In this document: piece after piece, positions 14,324 through 22,312 of the stretch
How positions within the stretch are numbered: the first letter of the stretch is position 1
How the letters are laid out: each line of letters starts with the position of its first letter
Origin: Tamlana sp. 2_MG-2023
GTDB lineage: Bacteria; Bacteroidota; Bacteroidia; Flavobacteriales; Flavobacteriaceae
NCBI RefSeq assembly: GCF_030548465.1
Contig: NZ_JAUOSF010000005.1
Span: forward strand, 186,001 to 250,000
DNA: 64,000 nucleotides
Reading direction: 5' to 3'
Notes under the pieces: model-generated
Seen by the model: the letters and a program-made list of their open reading frames with translations, nothing else
Databases searched by the model: none
What the model was told of the DNA's origin: nothing
Position numbers and translations under genes: made by a program

Positions 14324-14939
14324 TTGGTTTTTTTCGCAGTATCAGGGCATTCCAACGCATCTCATTATCTTAGAAATGCTTGGTGTGTTTTTTGGTTTCT
14401 TAAGTGTTTGGTATTCTAAGCAAGAGAATATTTTAGTGTACCCAACAGGAATCATCAGTACGGCGATTTTTGTGTATATCTTATTGGTTTATGGCCTTTT
14501 GGGTGATATGATTATTAATGCTTACTATTTTATCATGAGTATTTATGGTTGGTATTATTGGACCAGAAAAGACGCCTATAATAACGAAGTTCCTGTAACG
14601 GCAACCACGAAAAAAGAACATTTTTGGAGTGTACTCATTTTTCTTTTAACCCTTGGGTTTATTGTCGTAGTGTATGCTGTGTTTGATAAATTTAACACCT
14701 GGACCGCTTACGTAGACACGCTCACCACAGCTATATTTTTTGTTGGCATGTGGCTAATGGCTAAAAAGAAGCTAGAAAATTGGGTATATTGGATTATTGG
14801 CGATCTCATTTCGGTGCCACTTTATTTGTACAAAGGCTTAGTATTTACCTCGTTTCAGTATTTAATTTTTACAGTAATTGCCATTTATGGCTATAAAGCA
14901 TGGAAGAAAAGTTTAGACAGCAACCCGCAAATTGTATAA
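14307..14939 (+). CDS. pnuC: PnuC-family vitamin transporter (nicotinamide riboside or thiamine)
   Basis: A 210-residue inner-membrane protein with about seven hydrophobic segments, of the PnuC family that lets unphosphorylated vitamins diffuse in, with trapping by a cytoplasmic kinase. The family signature INAYYFIMSIYGWYYW includes the Asn and the GWYYW aromatic motif. Homologues carry nicotinamide riboside (PnuC) or thiamine (PnuT). The thiamine-binding-type gene before it and the TPP-riboswitch receptor after the operon favour thiamine, while the NadR-like kinase next to it would also fit nicotinamide riboside. ATG start, overlapping both neighbours. Confidence 0.9.
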   Translation: MSHIFDWFFSQYQGIPTHLIILEMLGVFFGFLSVWYSKQENILVYPTGIISTAIFVYILLVYGLLGDMIINAYYFIMSIYGWYYWTRKDAYNNEVPVTATTKKEHFWSVLIFLLTLGFIVVVYAVFDKFNTWTAYVDTLTTAIFFVGMWLMAKKKLENWVYWIIGDLISVPLYLYKGLVFTSFQYLIFTVIAIYGYKAWKKSLDSNPQIV

Positions 14940-15481
14940 AAGTGGTGTTGTTTGGCCCTGAATCTACAGGAAAGACGACACTTTCTAGGCAATTAGCACG
15001 ACATTATCATTCGGTTTGGGTGCCTGAGTATGCGCGCGAGTATCTTCAAAATAAATGGAATAACGAACGGAAAACCTGCGAGCCTAAAGATTTACTACCT
15101 ATTGCCGAAGGGCAAATGCGCTTAGAAAATGAACTGGCGAAAAAAACAGATTCGGTGTTAATTTGCGATACCGATTTGTTGGAAACGAAGGTCTATTCTG
15201 AAGTGTATTACCTGGGAAGTTGCGACCCCATTCTTAAAAAATATGCCTTAGAAAACAGCTACAATTTGTATTTTTTGACCTATATTGATACGCCTTGGGA
15301 AGCAGACGATTTAAGAGATAAACCCAACCAACGTGAAGCCATGTTTGAAGCATTTCAAAATGAGCTCATTAAGTATAATAAACCTTATGTTTTACTGAAA
15401 GGAAGTAAGGCCGAACGTCTTGAAACCGCAATAAAACACATTGATAAATTAATAAAAGAAGAACACCATGTTTCTAGATAA
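14900..15481 (+). CDS. NadR-like P-loop kinase/ATPase (RNK domain only)
   Basis: A 193-residue protein matching the ribosylnicotinamide kinase half of NadR: Walker A GPESTGKTT at residues 19-27, VPEYAREYL at about 41, ICDTDLLETKVY around the Walker B region, and the DDLRDKPNQRE lid. The N-terminal adenylyltransferase and HTH domains of full NadR are absent. It overlaps pnuC by 40 bp, so it is the likely kinase that traps the imported vitamin. Substrate is either nicotinamide riboside or, given the operon, thiamine. ATG start within the pnuC 3' end. Confidence 0.85.
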   Translation: MEEKFRQQPANCIKVVLFGPESTGKTTLSRQLARHYHSVWVPEYAREYLQNKWNNERKTCEPKDLLPIAEGQMRLENELAKKTDSVLICDTDLLETKVYSEVYYLGSCDPILKKYALENSYNLYFLTYIDTPWEADDLRDKPNQREAMFEAFQNELIKYNKPYVLLKGSKAERLETAIKHIDKLIKEEHHVSR

Positions 15482-17018
15482 GGATGTTGAGCAGATTTAT
15501 AAAAAAGGAATAACCATTGATCAAGTAAGAGGTCAGATTACGCGTTTAAAAGATGGAATGACACATTCCGAATTAGTTGGTGCTGCAACAATAGGAAAGG
15601 GTATTGAAAATTATAATGAAGCCGAAACTGAAAAGTTAATTCAATTTTATGACATCAATAAAACTGAATTATCTATGCTCAAGTTTGTTCCAGCTTCTGG
15701 GGCAGCTACTCGAATGTTTAAGTTTTTATTTCAGTTTCTGAAGAATTACAACCCTACGAAAGAAACTATTGAGGCCTATGTAGATAAACAAACCAATGTA
15801 CTCGTTGATACTTTTATTTCAAATTTCAAATTATTCCCTTTCTATGAGGAGGTGCTTAAATTGACTCATGAAAGACATTCAGGTTTCGATAATTTATCCA
15901 GAGGAGAGCGCTGTGTTGAATTTGTGAAAACCATGGTTGATGAAGATGCCTTAAATTATGCTTCTTTACCAAAAGGATTGTTGCCTTTTCATCAATATGA
16001 TGGGGTGAATGTTACAGCATTTCAAGAACACTTATTTGAATCGACTTTATATGCGTCTTCAGGAGGGAGTTCAAACTTACATTTTACGGTTTCAGAAAAG
16101 CATCATGATTATTTTAATAATGAACTGAAAAAAATAAAACAAGGTTTACAAGAAAAAACAGGCACCGTTTTTAATGTGTCTTTTTCTTATCAAAAGGAAG
16201 AAACTGAAACGGTTGCACTTACCACAAAAGATAAAGTTTATAGAAACGATGATGGCTCTATTTTGTTCAGACCAGCAGGACATGGTGCTTTGTTAGAGAA
16301 TCTAAATGATTTGGATCATGATATTATTTTTATAAAAAACATAGATAATATTGTTGTAGCCGATCAAAATGTTGAGGTTTCGAGATATAAAAAATTGCTT
16401 GCAGGGGTATTATTAGAAGCCCAAGGAAAAGTGTTTGAGTATTTACACAAATTAGATTCAGGTAATCTTACCGATGCCGATTGTCAGTTAATGCTTGTGT
16501 TTTTACGCTACCGCCTTAATGTGCCGGTAAATGTTGATTTTGAAACGCTTTCAACTTCAGAGAAAATAGATTATTTACGACTGAAACTAAACCGCCCAAT
16601 TCGTGTTTGTGGCATGGTTAAAAATCAAGGCGAACCTGGTGGCGGACCATTTTGGGTTAAGGATAAAAATGATGAGGTGTCCCTTCAAATTGTCGAGTTT
16701 GCACAAATCGATTTTAGTAAAACAGCCCAACAAGGTATAGTTTATAAAGCCACACATTTTAATCCAACTGATTTGGTTTGTGGTGTGAAAGATTATAAAG
16801 GTCAAAAATTTAATCTTAAAGATTACGTCGATTCTGAGGCGGCTTTTATCACGACTAAAACCCAAAACGGCGTTGAAATTAAGGCCTTAGAACTCCCTGG
16901 CTTATGGAATGGCAGTATGGCCTTTTGGAATTCTATTTTTGTTGAGGTGCCTCTAGAAACCTTTAATCCTGTAAAAACCGTAAACGACCTGCTAAAACCT
17001 GCGCATCAAGTGTCTTAA
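15468..17018 (+). CDS. DUF4301 family protein
   Basis: A 516-residue protein fitting the DUF4301 family common in Bacteroidota. The segment VPASGAATRMFKFL resembles the nucleotide-binding loop of sugar nucleotidyltransferases, and GHGALLENLNDLDHDIIFIKNIDN resembles a nucleotidyltransferase core. A PGGGPFW motif follows around residue 393. No signal peptide, so cytosolic. It overlaps the kinase gene by 14 bp. The reaction is unknown; a nucleotidyltransferase-like activity is inference from the motifs. Confidence 0.8.
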   Translation: MFLDKDVEQIYKKGITIDQVRGQITRLKDGMTHSELVGAATIGKGIENYNEAETEKLIQFYDINKTELSMLKFVPASGAATRMFKFLFQFLKNYNPTKETIEAYVDKQTNVLVDTFISNFKLFPFYEEVLKLTHERHSGFDNLSRGERCVEFVKTMVDEDALNYASLPKGLLPFHQYDGVNVTAFQEHLFESTLYASSGGSSNLHFTVSEKHHDYFNNELKKIKQGLQEKTGTVFNVSFSYQKEETETVALTTKDKVYRNDDGSILFRPAGHGALLENLNDLDHDIIFIKNIDNIVVADQNVEVSRYKKLLAGVLLEAQGKVFEYLHKLDSGNLTDADCQLMLVFLRYRLNVPVNVDFETLSTSEKIDYLRLKLNRPIRVCGMVKNQGEPGGGPFWVKDKNDEVSLQIVEFAQIDFSKTAQQGIVYKATHFNPTDLVCGVKDYKGQKFNLKDYVDSEAAFITTKTQNGVEIKALELPGLWNGSMAFWNSIFVEVPLETFNPVKTVNDLLKPAHQVS

Positions 17019-17426
17019 ATGTTTGATAAGGAAAATCTCATAAAAGAGTTAAGTTTTAAAGCTATTCGTAGTTCGGGTAGTGGCGGGCAGCATGTAAACA
17101 AAGTGTCCTCCAAGATTGAACTTACTTTCGATTTAAACAATACTTTAGTTTTATCTGAAACTCAAAAAAAACGCCTTTTTAGGAAGCTTCAAAATCGGCT
17201 GACTAATGAAGGTGTTTTAATTCTACAATGTGATGAAAGTAGGAGTCAGCATAAAAATAAAGAACTTGCCATTACACGCTTTTTGGAGTTGATAACGGAG
17301 GGTTTAAAAGTAAGAAAACGCCGTATTCCGACTAAAATCCCGAAATCGGTTATAAAAAAACGACTGAAAAGTAAAAAACAAGTGTCTGATAAGAAAGCAA
17401 ATAGACGTAAACCTGACATTGATTAA
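17019..17426 (+). CDS. arfB: Alternative ribosome-rescue factor ArfB (peptidyl-tRNA hydrolase)
   Basis: A 135-residue class I release-factor-like protein. The catalytic GGQ lies in SGSGGQHVNKVSSKIEL near residue 22, and the C-terminal tail is strongly basic (KRRIPTKIPK and on), as needed to enter the mRNA channel of stalled ribosomes. It has no codon-recognition domain. The ATG follows directly after the TAA of the previous gene (TAAATG), so it is translationally coupled to the operon. Confidence 0.92.
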   Translation: MFDKENLIKELSFKAIRSSGSGGQHVNKVSSKIELTFDLNNTLVLSETQKKRLFRKLQNRLTNEGVLILQCDESRSQHKNKELAITRFLELITEGLKVRKRRIPTKIPKSVIKKRLKSKKQVSDKKANRRKPDID

Positions 17427-17443
17427 AAAACAGGTATTAAGTC

Positions 17444-17473
17444 TTGGCTTTTAGGAATTGCTTAGTACTTTTG
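17444..17473 (+). promoter_or_regulatory. Predicted promoter before the TPP riboswitch
   Basis: TTG (17444-17446) and TACTTTTG (17466-17473) are separated by 19 bp, a good match to the Bacteroidota -33/-7 promoter. The start would fall near 17480, immediately before the riboswitch. Confidence 0.65.
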
Positions 17474-17483
17474 CAGCGTTCTC

Positions 17484-17640
17484 AATAAAGGGGTGCTTCT
17501 TTCAGTGAACCGTTAAGAGTTTGTAGTGAATCATTTTTTTGCATAGCAATTAATTATTCCTTTTTAACTATTAATTTTTAACTGACACAAAGGGCTGAGA
17601 TCATACCCATCGAACCTAGAACAGGTAATGCTGTTTAGGA
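17484..17640 (+). promoter_or_regulatory. TPP (THI-box) riboswitch
   Basis: The 5' conserved GGGGTGC (17490-17496) and the 3' core AGGGCTGAGATCATACCC (17591-17608), CGAACCTAGAACAGGTAATG (17611-17630) match the thiamine pyrophosphate riboswitch consensus (CUGAGA ... ACCC ... GAACCUGA ... GGUAAUGC). The spacer between the halves is long and AU-rich, consistent with an extended P3 arm. It precedes a TonB-dependent receptor by about 105 bp, predicting that receptor expression falls when thiamine pyrophosphate is plentiful. Confidence 0.9.
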
Positions 17641-17745
17641 ATTTGAATTCATGCCACTTATAAAGTTCGACATAAATTCTAAAAACAAACTAATAACTTT
17701 AAAGAATAATAGCCTCTTTTTATTCGATTATAACCATTAATCGAT

Positions 17746-19932
17746 ATGAAATCGACTTTAAAAATTGCTATTCAAAGACTGCTGTGTCTTACTGTTTTAT
17801 TACTTTCAGTAAATGCTTTTGCCCAAGACAATGAGAAGGCTGTAGATTCTACGGTAACCGAAAATTTAGATGAAGTGGTGGTGAAAGCCGTTCGTGTAAA
17901 CGCCGATTCGCCTATAACACACTCCAATGTTTCTAAAGAAGAATTAGAAAAACGTAATTTAGGTCAGGACATTCCAACGCTTTTAAATTATTTGCCTTCT
18001 GTAGTTACAACTAGCGATGCCGGAGCAGGAATTGGCTATTCGGGTATTCGTGTTCGTGGTACCGATGCGACACGCGTAAACGTGACCATTAACGGAATTC
18101 CTTACAACGATCCTGAAAGTCAAGGGACGTTTTGGGTGAATTTAGGTGATTTTGCTTCTTCAACCGAGAGTTTACAATTGCAACGTGGTGTGGGCTCTTC
18201 AACCAATGGTTCTGGAGCTTTTGGTGCTAGTTTAAACTTGTTAACCGATAATTCTTCAGATAACGCTTCCGCAGAAATTGCTAATAGTTTCGGAAGCTAT
18301 AATACTAGAAAACATACCGTAAAAATGAGCACAGGGCTTATTGATGATCGTTTTGAGGTCTCTGGACGTTTTTCTAAAATTGACTCCGATGGTTATGTCG
18401 ATCGTGCTTTTACCGATTTAAAATCATATTTTCTACAAGGAGTTTATAAAGAAGGAAATACTTTAATTAAGGCGTTGACTTTTGGGAATCAAGAAAAAAC
18501 CTATCAGGCTTGGTATGGTTTAACGGCAGATGAGCTTGAGGAAGACCGTCGCCAAAACCCCTATACTTACGACAATGAAATTGATGCCTATTGGCAAGAT
18601 CATTATCAGTTGCACTGGAATCAGCGTTTAAACAATCGTTGGTCTACTACTTTGGGTTTAAACTACACGAAAGGCGAAGGGTATTTTGAGCAGTACGAAA
18701 GCGAAACTGATGAAATTGATTTATACAACGGTATTGTAGAAGCAACAGACGTTAATGATGACGGTGAACCGATTACCGATGTGATTAGAAGACGTTGGTT
18801 GGATAACGATTTTTATGTGGTGAATGCCAATGTAACCTATAAAAATAATGCTCTAGAGGTCATTTCAGGAATTTCATACAATACTTACTCTGGTGATCAT
18901 TTCGGAGAAGTGATCTGGGCAAGGCAATTTGCGCCAGACGCTGAAATTAGAGATCATTATTATGATGGTGATGCGACTAAGAATGATTTCAGTGTGTTTT
19001 CTAAGGCTACTTTTGTGTTTGCCGAAAAGTTCACTGGATTTGTAGATTTACAGGGTCGTTTTGTAGGCTATAAAACTGATGGTATAAATTCCGATGGTGT
19101 ACCTTTTGTAACTGATGCGAATTTCAATTTCTTCAATCCTAAAGTAGGTTTAACCTATAAACATTGTGACTTCAATAGTTTTTACGCCTCCTTTGCTATT
19201 GCGAATAGAGAACCAAATAGAGATGATTTTAAAGCAGGAATTACCGAAAATGAAACGCTTAATGATATTGAATTGGGTTGGCGTTATAATAGCGAGAAAG
19301 TAAGTTTAAATACTAACTTGTATTACATGTTTTACCAAAATCAATTGGTTTTAACAGGTGAATTGGACGATGTTGGGAGCCCAATTAGAGCCACCAGTGG
19401 AAAAAGTTACCGATTAGGTCTTGAGGTTGATGCTAATATTATGTTTACCGATAGATTCAGTATGAATACTAATGTGACGCTAAGTAGCAATAAAAACAGA
19501 GATTTTACAACGTCTATAGATGGTGAATTGGTAGATTTGGGAGAAACCAATATTTCATTTTCACCAAATATCGTGGTTGGAAATGCCTTTAACTTTTCAC
19601 CAATAGAAAATTTACAACTATCATGGTTAAGCAAATTTGTTGGTGAACAGTATATGGGGAATACCGATAACGAGGAATCGAAACTTGCTGACTATTTTGT
19701 AAACGATTTAAGTGTTACGTATGTGATTAAACCTAAAAAAATATTTAAAGCTATTGTGATTTCAGGATTAGCTAATAATATTTTCAATCGTGAATATGTG
19801 TCCAATGGATATTTTGGTTCTTACGATTACCCAGATTCTTCAAGTGCAACAGGAACTACAACAGGTTATTACGCGGGCTATTATCCGCAAGCCACGGCTA
19901 ACTTTTTATTAGGTCTTAATTTGAAGTTTTAA
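17746..19932 (+). CDS. TonB-dependent receptor, probable thiamine receptor
   Basis: A 728-residue outer-membrane receptor. A signal peptide (to about residue 26, AFAQ) is followed by a short TonB-box region, a plug domain (about 45-160, with GIRVRGTDATRVNVTING and LQRGVGSSTNGSGAFGAS) and a beta-barrel ending LLGLNLKF with terminal aromatic residue. The TPP riboswitch in its leader strongly suggests thiamine or a thiamine precursor as ligand. It follows the PnuC operon on the same strand but has its own promoter. ATG start. Confidence 0.93.
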   Translation: MKSTLKIAIQRLLCLTVLLLSVNAFAQDNEKAVDSTVTENLDEVVVKAVRVNADSPITHSNVSKEELEKRNLGQDIPTLLNYLPSVVTTSDAGAGIGYSGIRVRGTDATRVNVTINGIPYNDPESQGTFWVNLGDFASSTESLQLQRGVGSSTNGSGAFGASLNLLTDNSSDNASAEIANSFGSYNTRKHTVKMSTGLIDDRFEVSGRFSKIDSDGYVDRAFTDLKSYFLQGVYKEGNTLIKALTFGNQEKTYQAWYGLTADELEEDRRQNPYTYDNEIDAYWQDHYQLHWNQRLNNRWSTTLGLNYTKGEGYFEQYESETDEIDLYNGIVEATDVNDDGEPITDVIRRRWLDNDFYVVNANVTYKNNALEVISGISYNTYSGDHFGEVIWARQFAPDAEIRDHYYDGDATKNDFSVFSKATFVFAEKFTGFVDLQGRFVGYKTDGINSDGVPFVTDANFNFFNPKVGLTYKHCDFNSFYASFAIANREPNRDDFKAGITENETLNDIELGWRYNSEKVSLNTNLYYMFYQNQLVLTGELDDVGSPIRATSGKSYRLGLEVDANIMFTDRFSMNTNVTLSSNKNRDFTTSIDGELVDLGETNISFSPNIVVGNAFNFSPIENLQLSWLSKFVGEQYMGNTDNEESKLADYFVNDLSVTYVIKPKKIFKAIVISGLANNIFNREYVSNGYFGSYDYPDSSSATGTTTGYYAGYYPQATANFLLGLNLKF

Positions 19933-19979
19933 GAATAAGTAGAAAAATAAAATGAGACGATTTGAAAAGTCAATATGCC

Positions 19980-20057
19980 GTCAACCTGAACTTGATTCAG
20001 GTTCTCATAATGCATGGTTATCAATATGATGAGATTCTGAATCAAGTTCAGAATGAC
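19980..20057. repeat. Palindromic repeat type A, copy 2 (no outer arms)
   Basis: GTCAACCTGAACTTGATTC (from 19980) and AATCAAGTTCAGAATGAC (to 20057) are inverted ends of a hairpin. The core is nearly identical to the elements at 10985 and 41486, but the outer AGGCTGT/ACAGCCT arms are missing. It lies between the receptor gene and a convergent gene. Confidence 0.75.
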
Positions 20058-20108
20058 GAATTTAATACCTTTTAGAGTTCTTGTTTTTTTGTAAAAAAGA
20101 TATTTTAT

Positions 20109-20537
20109 CTAGTTAGAAATATAAATAATATTTCCACTTTTATTTACGGGGTAAAATTTCAAAGCACAGGATAAAGCATCATTATTATCTGGTTCTCCGG
20201 TTATAAAATTATAACGGTTCCCATCACCACAACCACATTCGCCGAAAAGTCCTTCTGGCTCAATAGCAGAGCATGCGCTAGGAGCATGATTAGGGTCGCT
20301 AGCATCCCAAGCCATATAATTACCTCCAATATGCGCAACAATAACGCCGTTGTTTCCTATATTCGGAATGTAAATAGAGTTACCGTCAAAATTTAATTGG
20401 CTATACTGCGGAAGGTTTAAATCGATTTGGTAATTCACATTAATTTCGAGTAAAAAATTACAGTTGTCGTTGTCGTCGTTATTACTGCCGCAATTAAGAA
20501 GCAAAGCGAAACAAAGAAATATATATAGTGGTTTCAT
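20109..20537 (-). CDS. Rieske-fold-like lipoprotein lacking cluster histidines
   Basis: A 142-residue lipoprotein with lipobox LLLNC (Cys16) followed by an acidic Asn/Asp linker typical of surface-exposed Bacteroidota lipoproteins. The C-terminal half reads like a Rieske domain: CSA at 89-91 stands where C-x-H is expected, CGCG at 101-104 where C-x-x-H is expected, then YNFITGEP and ALKFYPV. Both cysteines of the motif survive but both histidines are replaced, so a normal [2Fe-2S] cluster is unlikely. ATG start. Role unknown. Confidence 0.6.
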   Translation of the reverse strand: MKPLYIFLCFALLLNCGSNNDDNDNCNFLLEINVNYQIDLNLPQYSQLNFDGNSIYIPNIGNNGVIVAHIGGNYMAWDASDPNHAPSACSAIEPEGLFGECGCGDGNRYNFITGEPDNNDALSCALKFYPVNKSGNIIYISN

Positions 20538-20700
20538 AATATCACAAAATAAGGCGCAATTTACAATAAAAAGAAAACAGCGGCTGTTAAATTTTATTGT
20601 TTAACGCAGGTACTTTTATTGTAATTACTTTTTTAGAGGCTAGTAAATAATTATACAGATTTTTAGGTGAAAACAAGAAATATATTAAATTATGTTCTCT

Positions 20701-20790
20701 TGTCAGTTCGAGTCTACCTATCGGAAGACAGGCGCAGTCGAGAACGTTTCGGAGTTATAGTAACCAATCTCGACTGCGCTCGATTTGACA
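20701..20790. repeat. Dispersed palindromic repeat type B, copy 2
   Basis: TGTCAGTTCGAG (20701-20712) ... CGCAGTCGAG and CTCGACTGCGCTCGA ... TTTGACA (to 20790) form inverted arms. The left arm contains a diverged 20-nt insert TCTACCTATCGGAAGACAGG corresponding to the nested hairpin of copy 1. Confidence 0.75.
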
Positions 20791-20856
20791 TGCTCCTTAA
20801 AATTTAATTTTTCGTAACTAACTGACGACCTCTAAATATATGATTTAAATATTTTG

Positions 20857-20864
20857 TATATTTG
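20857..20864 (+). promoter_or_regulatory. Predicted -7 element of the greA promoter
   Basis: TATATTTG matches TAnnTTTG. The start would be near 20870, immediately before an attenuator-like hairpin. Confidence 0.5.
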
Positions 20865-20870
20865 TAGGAC

Positions 20871-20895
20871 AATCTCGTGAAAACGGGATTTTTTT
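20871..20895 (+). terminator. Terminator-like hairpin in the greA leader
   Basis: AATCTCG (20871-20877) pairs with CGGGATT (20884-20890) around loop TGAAAA, with one G-T pair, and runs into a T-tract. It starts at about the predicted transcription start and ends about 70 bp before greA, so it could stop most transcripts early. Confidence 0.5.
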
Positions 20896-20966
20896 GTTTG
20901 CTGAATCCTTTAACGCGGTTATGTTAAAGTATCTCAGCATCTTTTATTAAGTAAAACAATGAAGTT

Positions 20967-21440
20967 ATGAGTAAAGCATCGTACTATACACCAGAGGGAT
21001 TAAAAAAATTGAGAGACGAGTTAAGGCAACTTAAAGATGTTGAGCGTGTAAAAGCATCGAAAGCCATAGCTGAAGCAAGAGATAAAGGAGATTTAAGTGA
21101 GAATGCCGAATATGATGCCGCGAAAGAGGCACAAGGTATGTTAGAAATGCGAATTTCCAAGTTAGAGGACGCTTTAGCCGGGGCACGTGTTATTGATGAG
21201 TCGCAAATGGACACGTCTAAAATTTTAGTGTTATCGAAAGTGAAAATAAAGAACCAAACCAATGGCATGGAAATGAATTATACCTTGGTTGCTGATGGTG
21301 AAGCTAATTTAGCTACAGGAAAAATTTCTGTAAATTCTCCTATCGGTAAAGGTTTACTAGGTAAATCGGTTGGCGATGTTGCCGAAATTCAAGTGCCTAA
21401 TGGCGTGATGAAATTTGATATTGTTGAAATCTCAAGGTAG
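20967..21440 (+). CDS. greA: Transcription elongation factor GreA
   Basis: A 157-residue GreA: an N-terminal coiled coil with the acidic tip region DLSENAEYDAAKEAQG at about residues 40-55, which inserts into the RNA polymerase secondary channel to stimulate transcript cleavage, and a C-terminal FKBP-like domain ending SPIGKGLLGKSVGDVAEIQVP. Normal length, ATG start. The leader contains a promoter and a terminator-like hairpin (20857-20895). Confidence 0.97.
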   Translation: MSKASYYTPEGLKKLRDELRQLKDVERVKASKAIAEARDKGDLSENAEYDAAKEAQGMLEMRISKLEDALAGARVIDESQMDTSKILVLSKVKIKNQTNGMEMNYTLVADGEANLATGKISVNSPIGKGLLGKSVGDVAEIQVPNGVMKFDIVEISR

Positions 21441-21488
21441 ATTTTAATTTTAGAAATTTTCTGTTGAGTATAGTTTAAAGAATTGATA

Positions 21489-21527
21489 TAAAAGATTTCT
21501 GTTTTATTTAAACAGGAATCTTTTATA
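21489..21527 (+). terminator. Terminator after greA
   Basis: A 17-bp stem, ATAAAAGATTTCTGTTT with AAACAGGAATCTTTTAT (one wobble), closes a 5-nt loop. The following T-run is weak. It lies between greA and the HIT gene. Confidence 0.6.
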
Positions 21528-21584
21528 TTTACATGGAACTTATCGAGATATGTTCTTAAATCTCTCAAAAATCAAAACGATATT

Positions 21585-21974
21585 ATGGCATCAATTTTCA
21601 CTAAAATAGTAAATGGCGAAATTCCTTGTTATAAGGTAGCAGAAACCGAAGATTTTTTAGCATTTCTAGATGTTAACCCAAATGCAAAAGGACATACACT
21701 TTGTATCCCGAAGCAAGAGGTTGATAAAATTTTCGATTTAGATGAAACAACTTACCATGGTTTAATGGCTTTTTCTAGAGCGGTAGCTTTAGCGTTAAAA
21801 AAAGCGGTGCCTTGTAAACGAATAGGAGTTAGTGTTATTGGTTTAGAAGTGCCTCATGCGCACGTGCATTTAATACCACTACAATCAATGGATGATGCGC
21901 GTTTTATTCAAAAAGTGTCCATGACTAACGAAGAGTTTCAGTCTTTGGCAGAGGCTATCCAAGCAGAACTATAA
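21585..21974 (+). CDS. HIT family nucleotide-binding protein
   Basis: A 129-residue histidine-triad protein, a small cytosolic nucleotide hydrolase or transferase of the Hint/PKCI type. The HAHVHLIP triad is at about residues 98-105, and the opening SIFTKIVNGEIPCYKVAE is the classical family start. ATG start. The stop overlaps the convergent small zinc-ribbon gene by 6 bp. Confidence 0.93.
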   Translation: MASIFTKIVNGEIPCYKVAETEDFLAFLDVNPNAKGHTLCIPKQEVDKIFDLDETTYHGLMAFSRAVALALKKAVPCKRIGVSVIGLEVPHAHVHLIPLQSMDDARFIQKVSMTNEEFQSLAEAIQAEL

Positions 21975-22310
21975 TACAACTAGGGAAATACTTAAACCAA
22001 TAAGTGCAATACCACCAATAATAAGCGACCAAGACAATGTTTTCAGCTTGGTTAATGGTGATTTTGGTTCAAATACTTTTTTCTGATAGTCTACAACACG
22101 ATCGATGTCATCTGTCCATTGTTCTGGGTAAATAGCAGTTTCACAAGTTTTACAATTTAATTCATGCTTAATCTCTGGAGTAATCGCTTTATAAAACGAT
22201 GTCTCCACTACTTTTTGCTTGAACAATAAGTGTAATCCTTTAGTGTTGTAACACTCAGGACAATTATTATTTAAAGCGACTTCTTTAATCTCTATAAGTC
22301 TTTCAGGCAT
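21969..22310 (-). CDS. Zinc-ribbon membrane protein, hypothetical
   Basis: A 113-residue protein with two CxxC knuckles (CPEC near residue 18, CKTC near residue 53) forming a probable zinc ribbon, and one C-terminal membrane segment (SLIIGGIALIGLSISLVVL). The topology would place the ribbon in the cytoplasm with a tail anchor. It starts 2 bp after the stop of the upstream histidine kinase, so the two are co-translated and may act together. No named family recognised. Confidence 0.65.
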   Translation of the reverse strand: MPERLIEIKEVALNNNCPECYNTKGLHLLFKQKVVETSFYKAITPEIKHELNCKTCETAIYPEQWTDDIDRVVDYQKKVFEPKSPLTKLKTLSWSLIIGGIALIGLSISLVVL

Positions 22311-22312
22311 AA

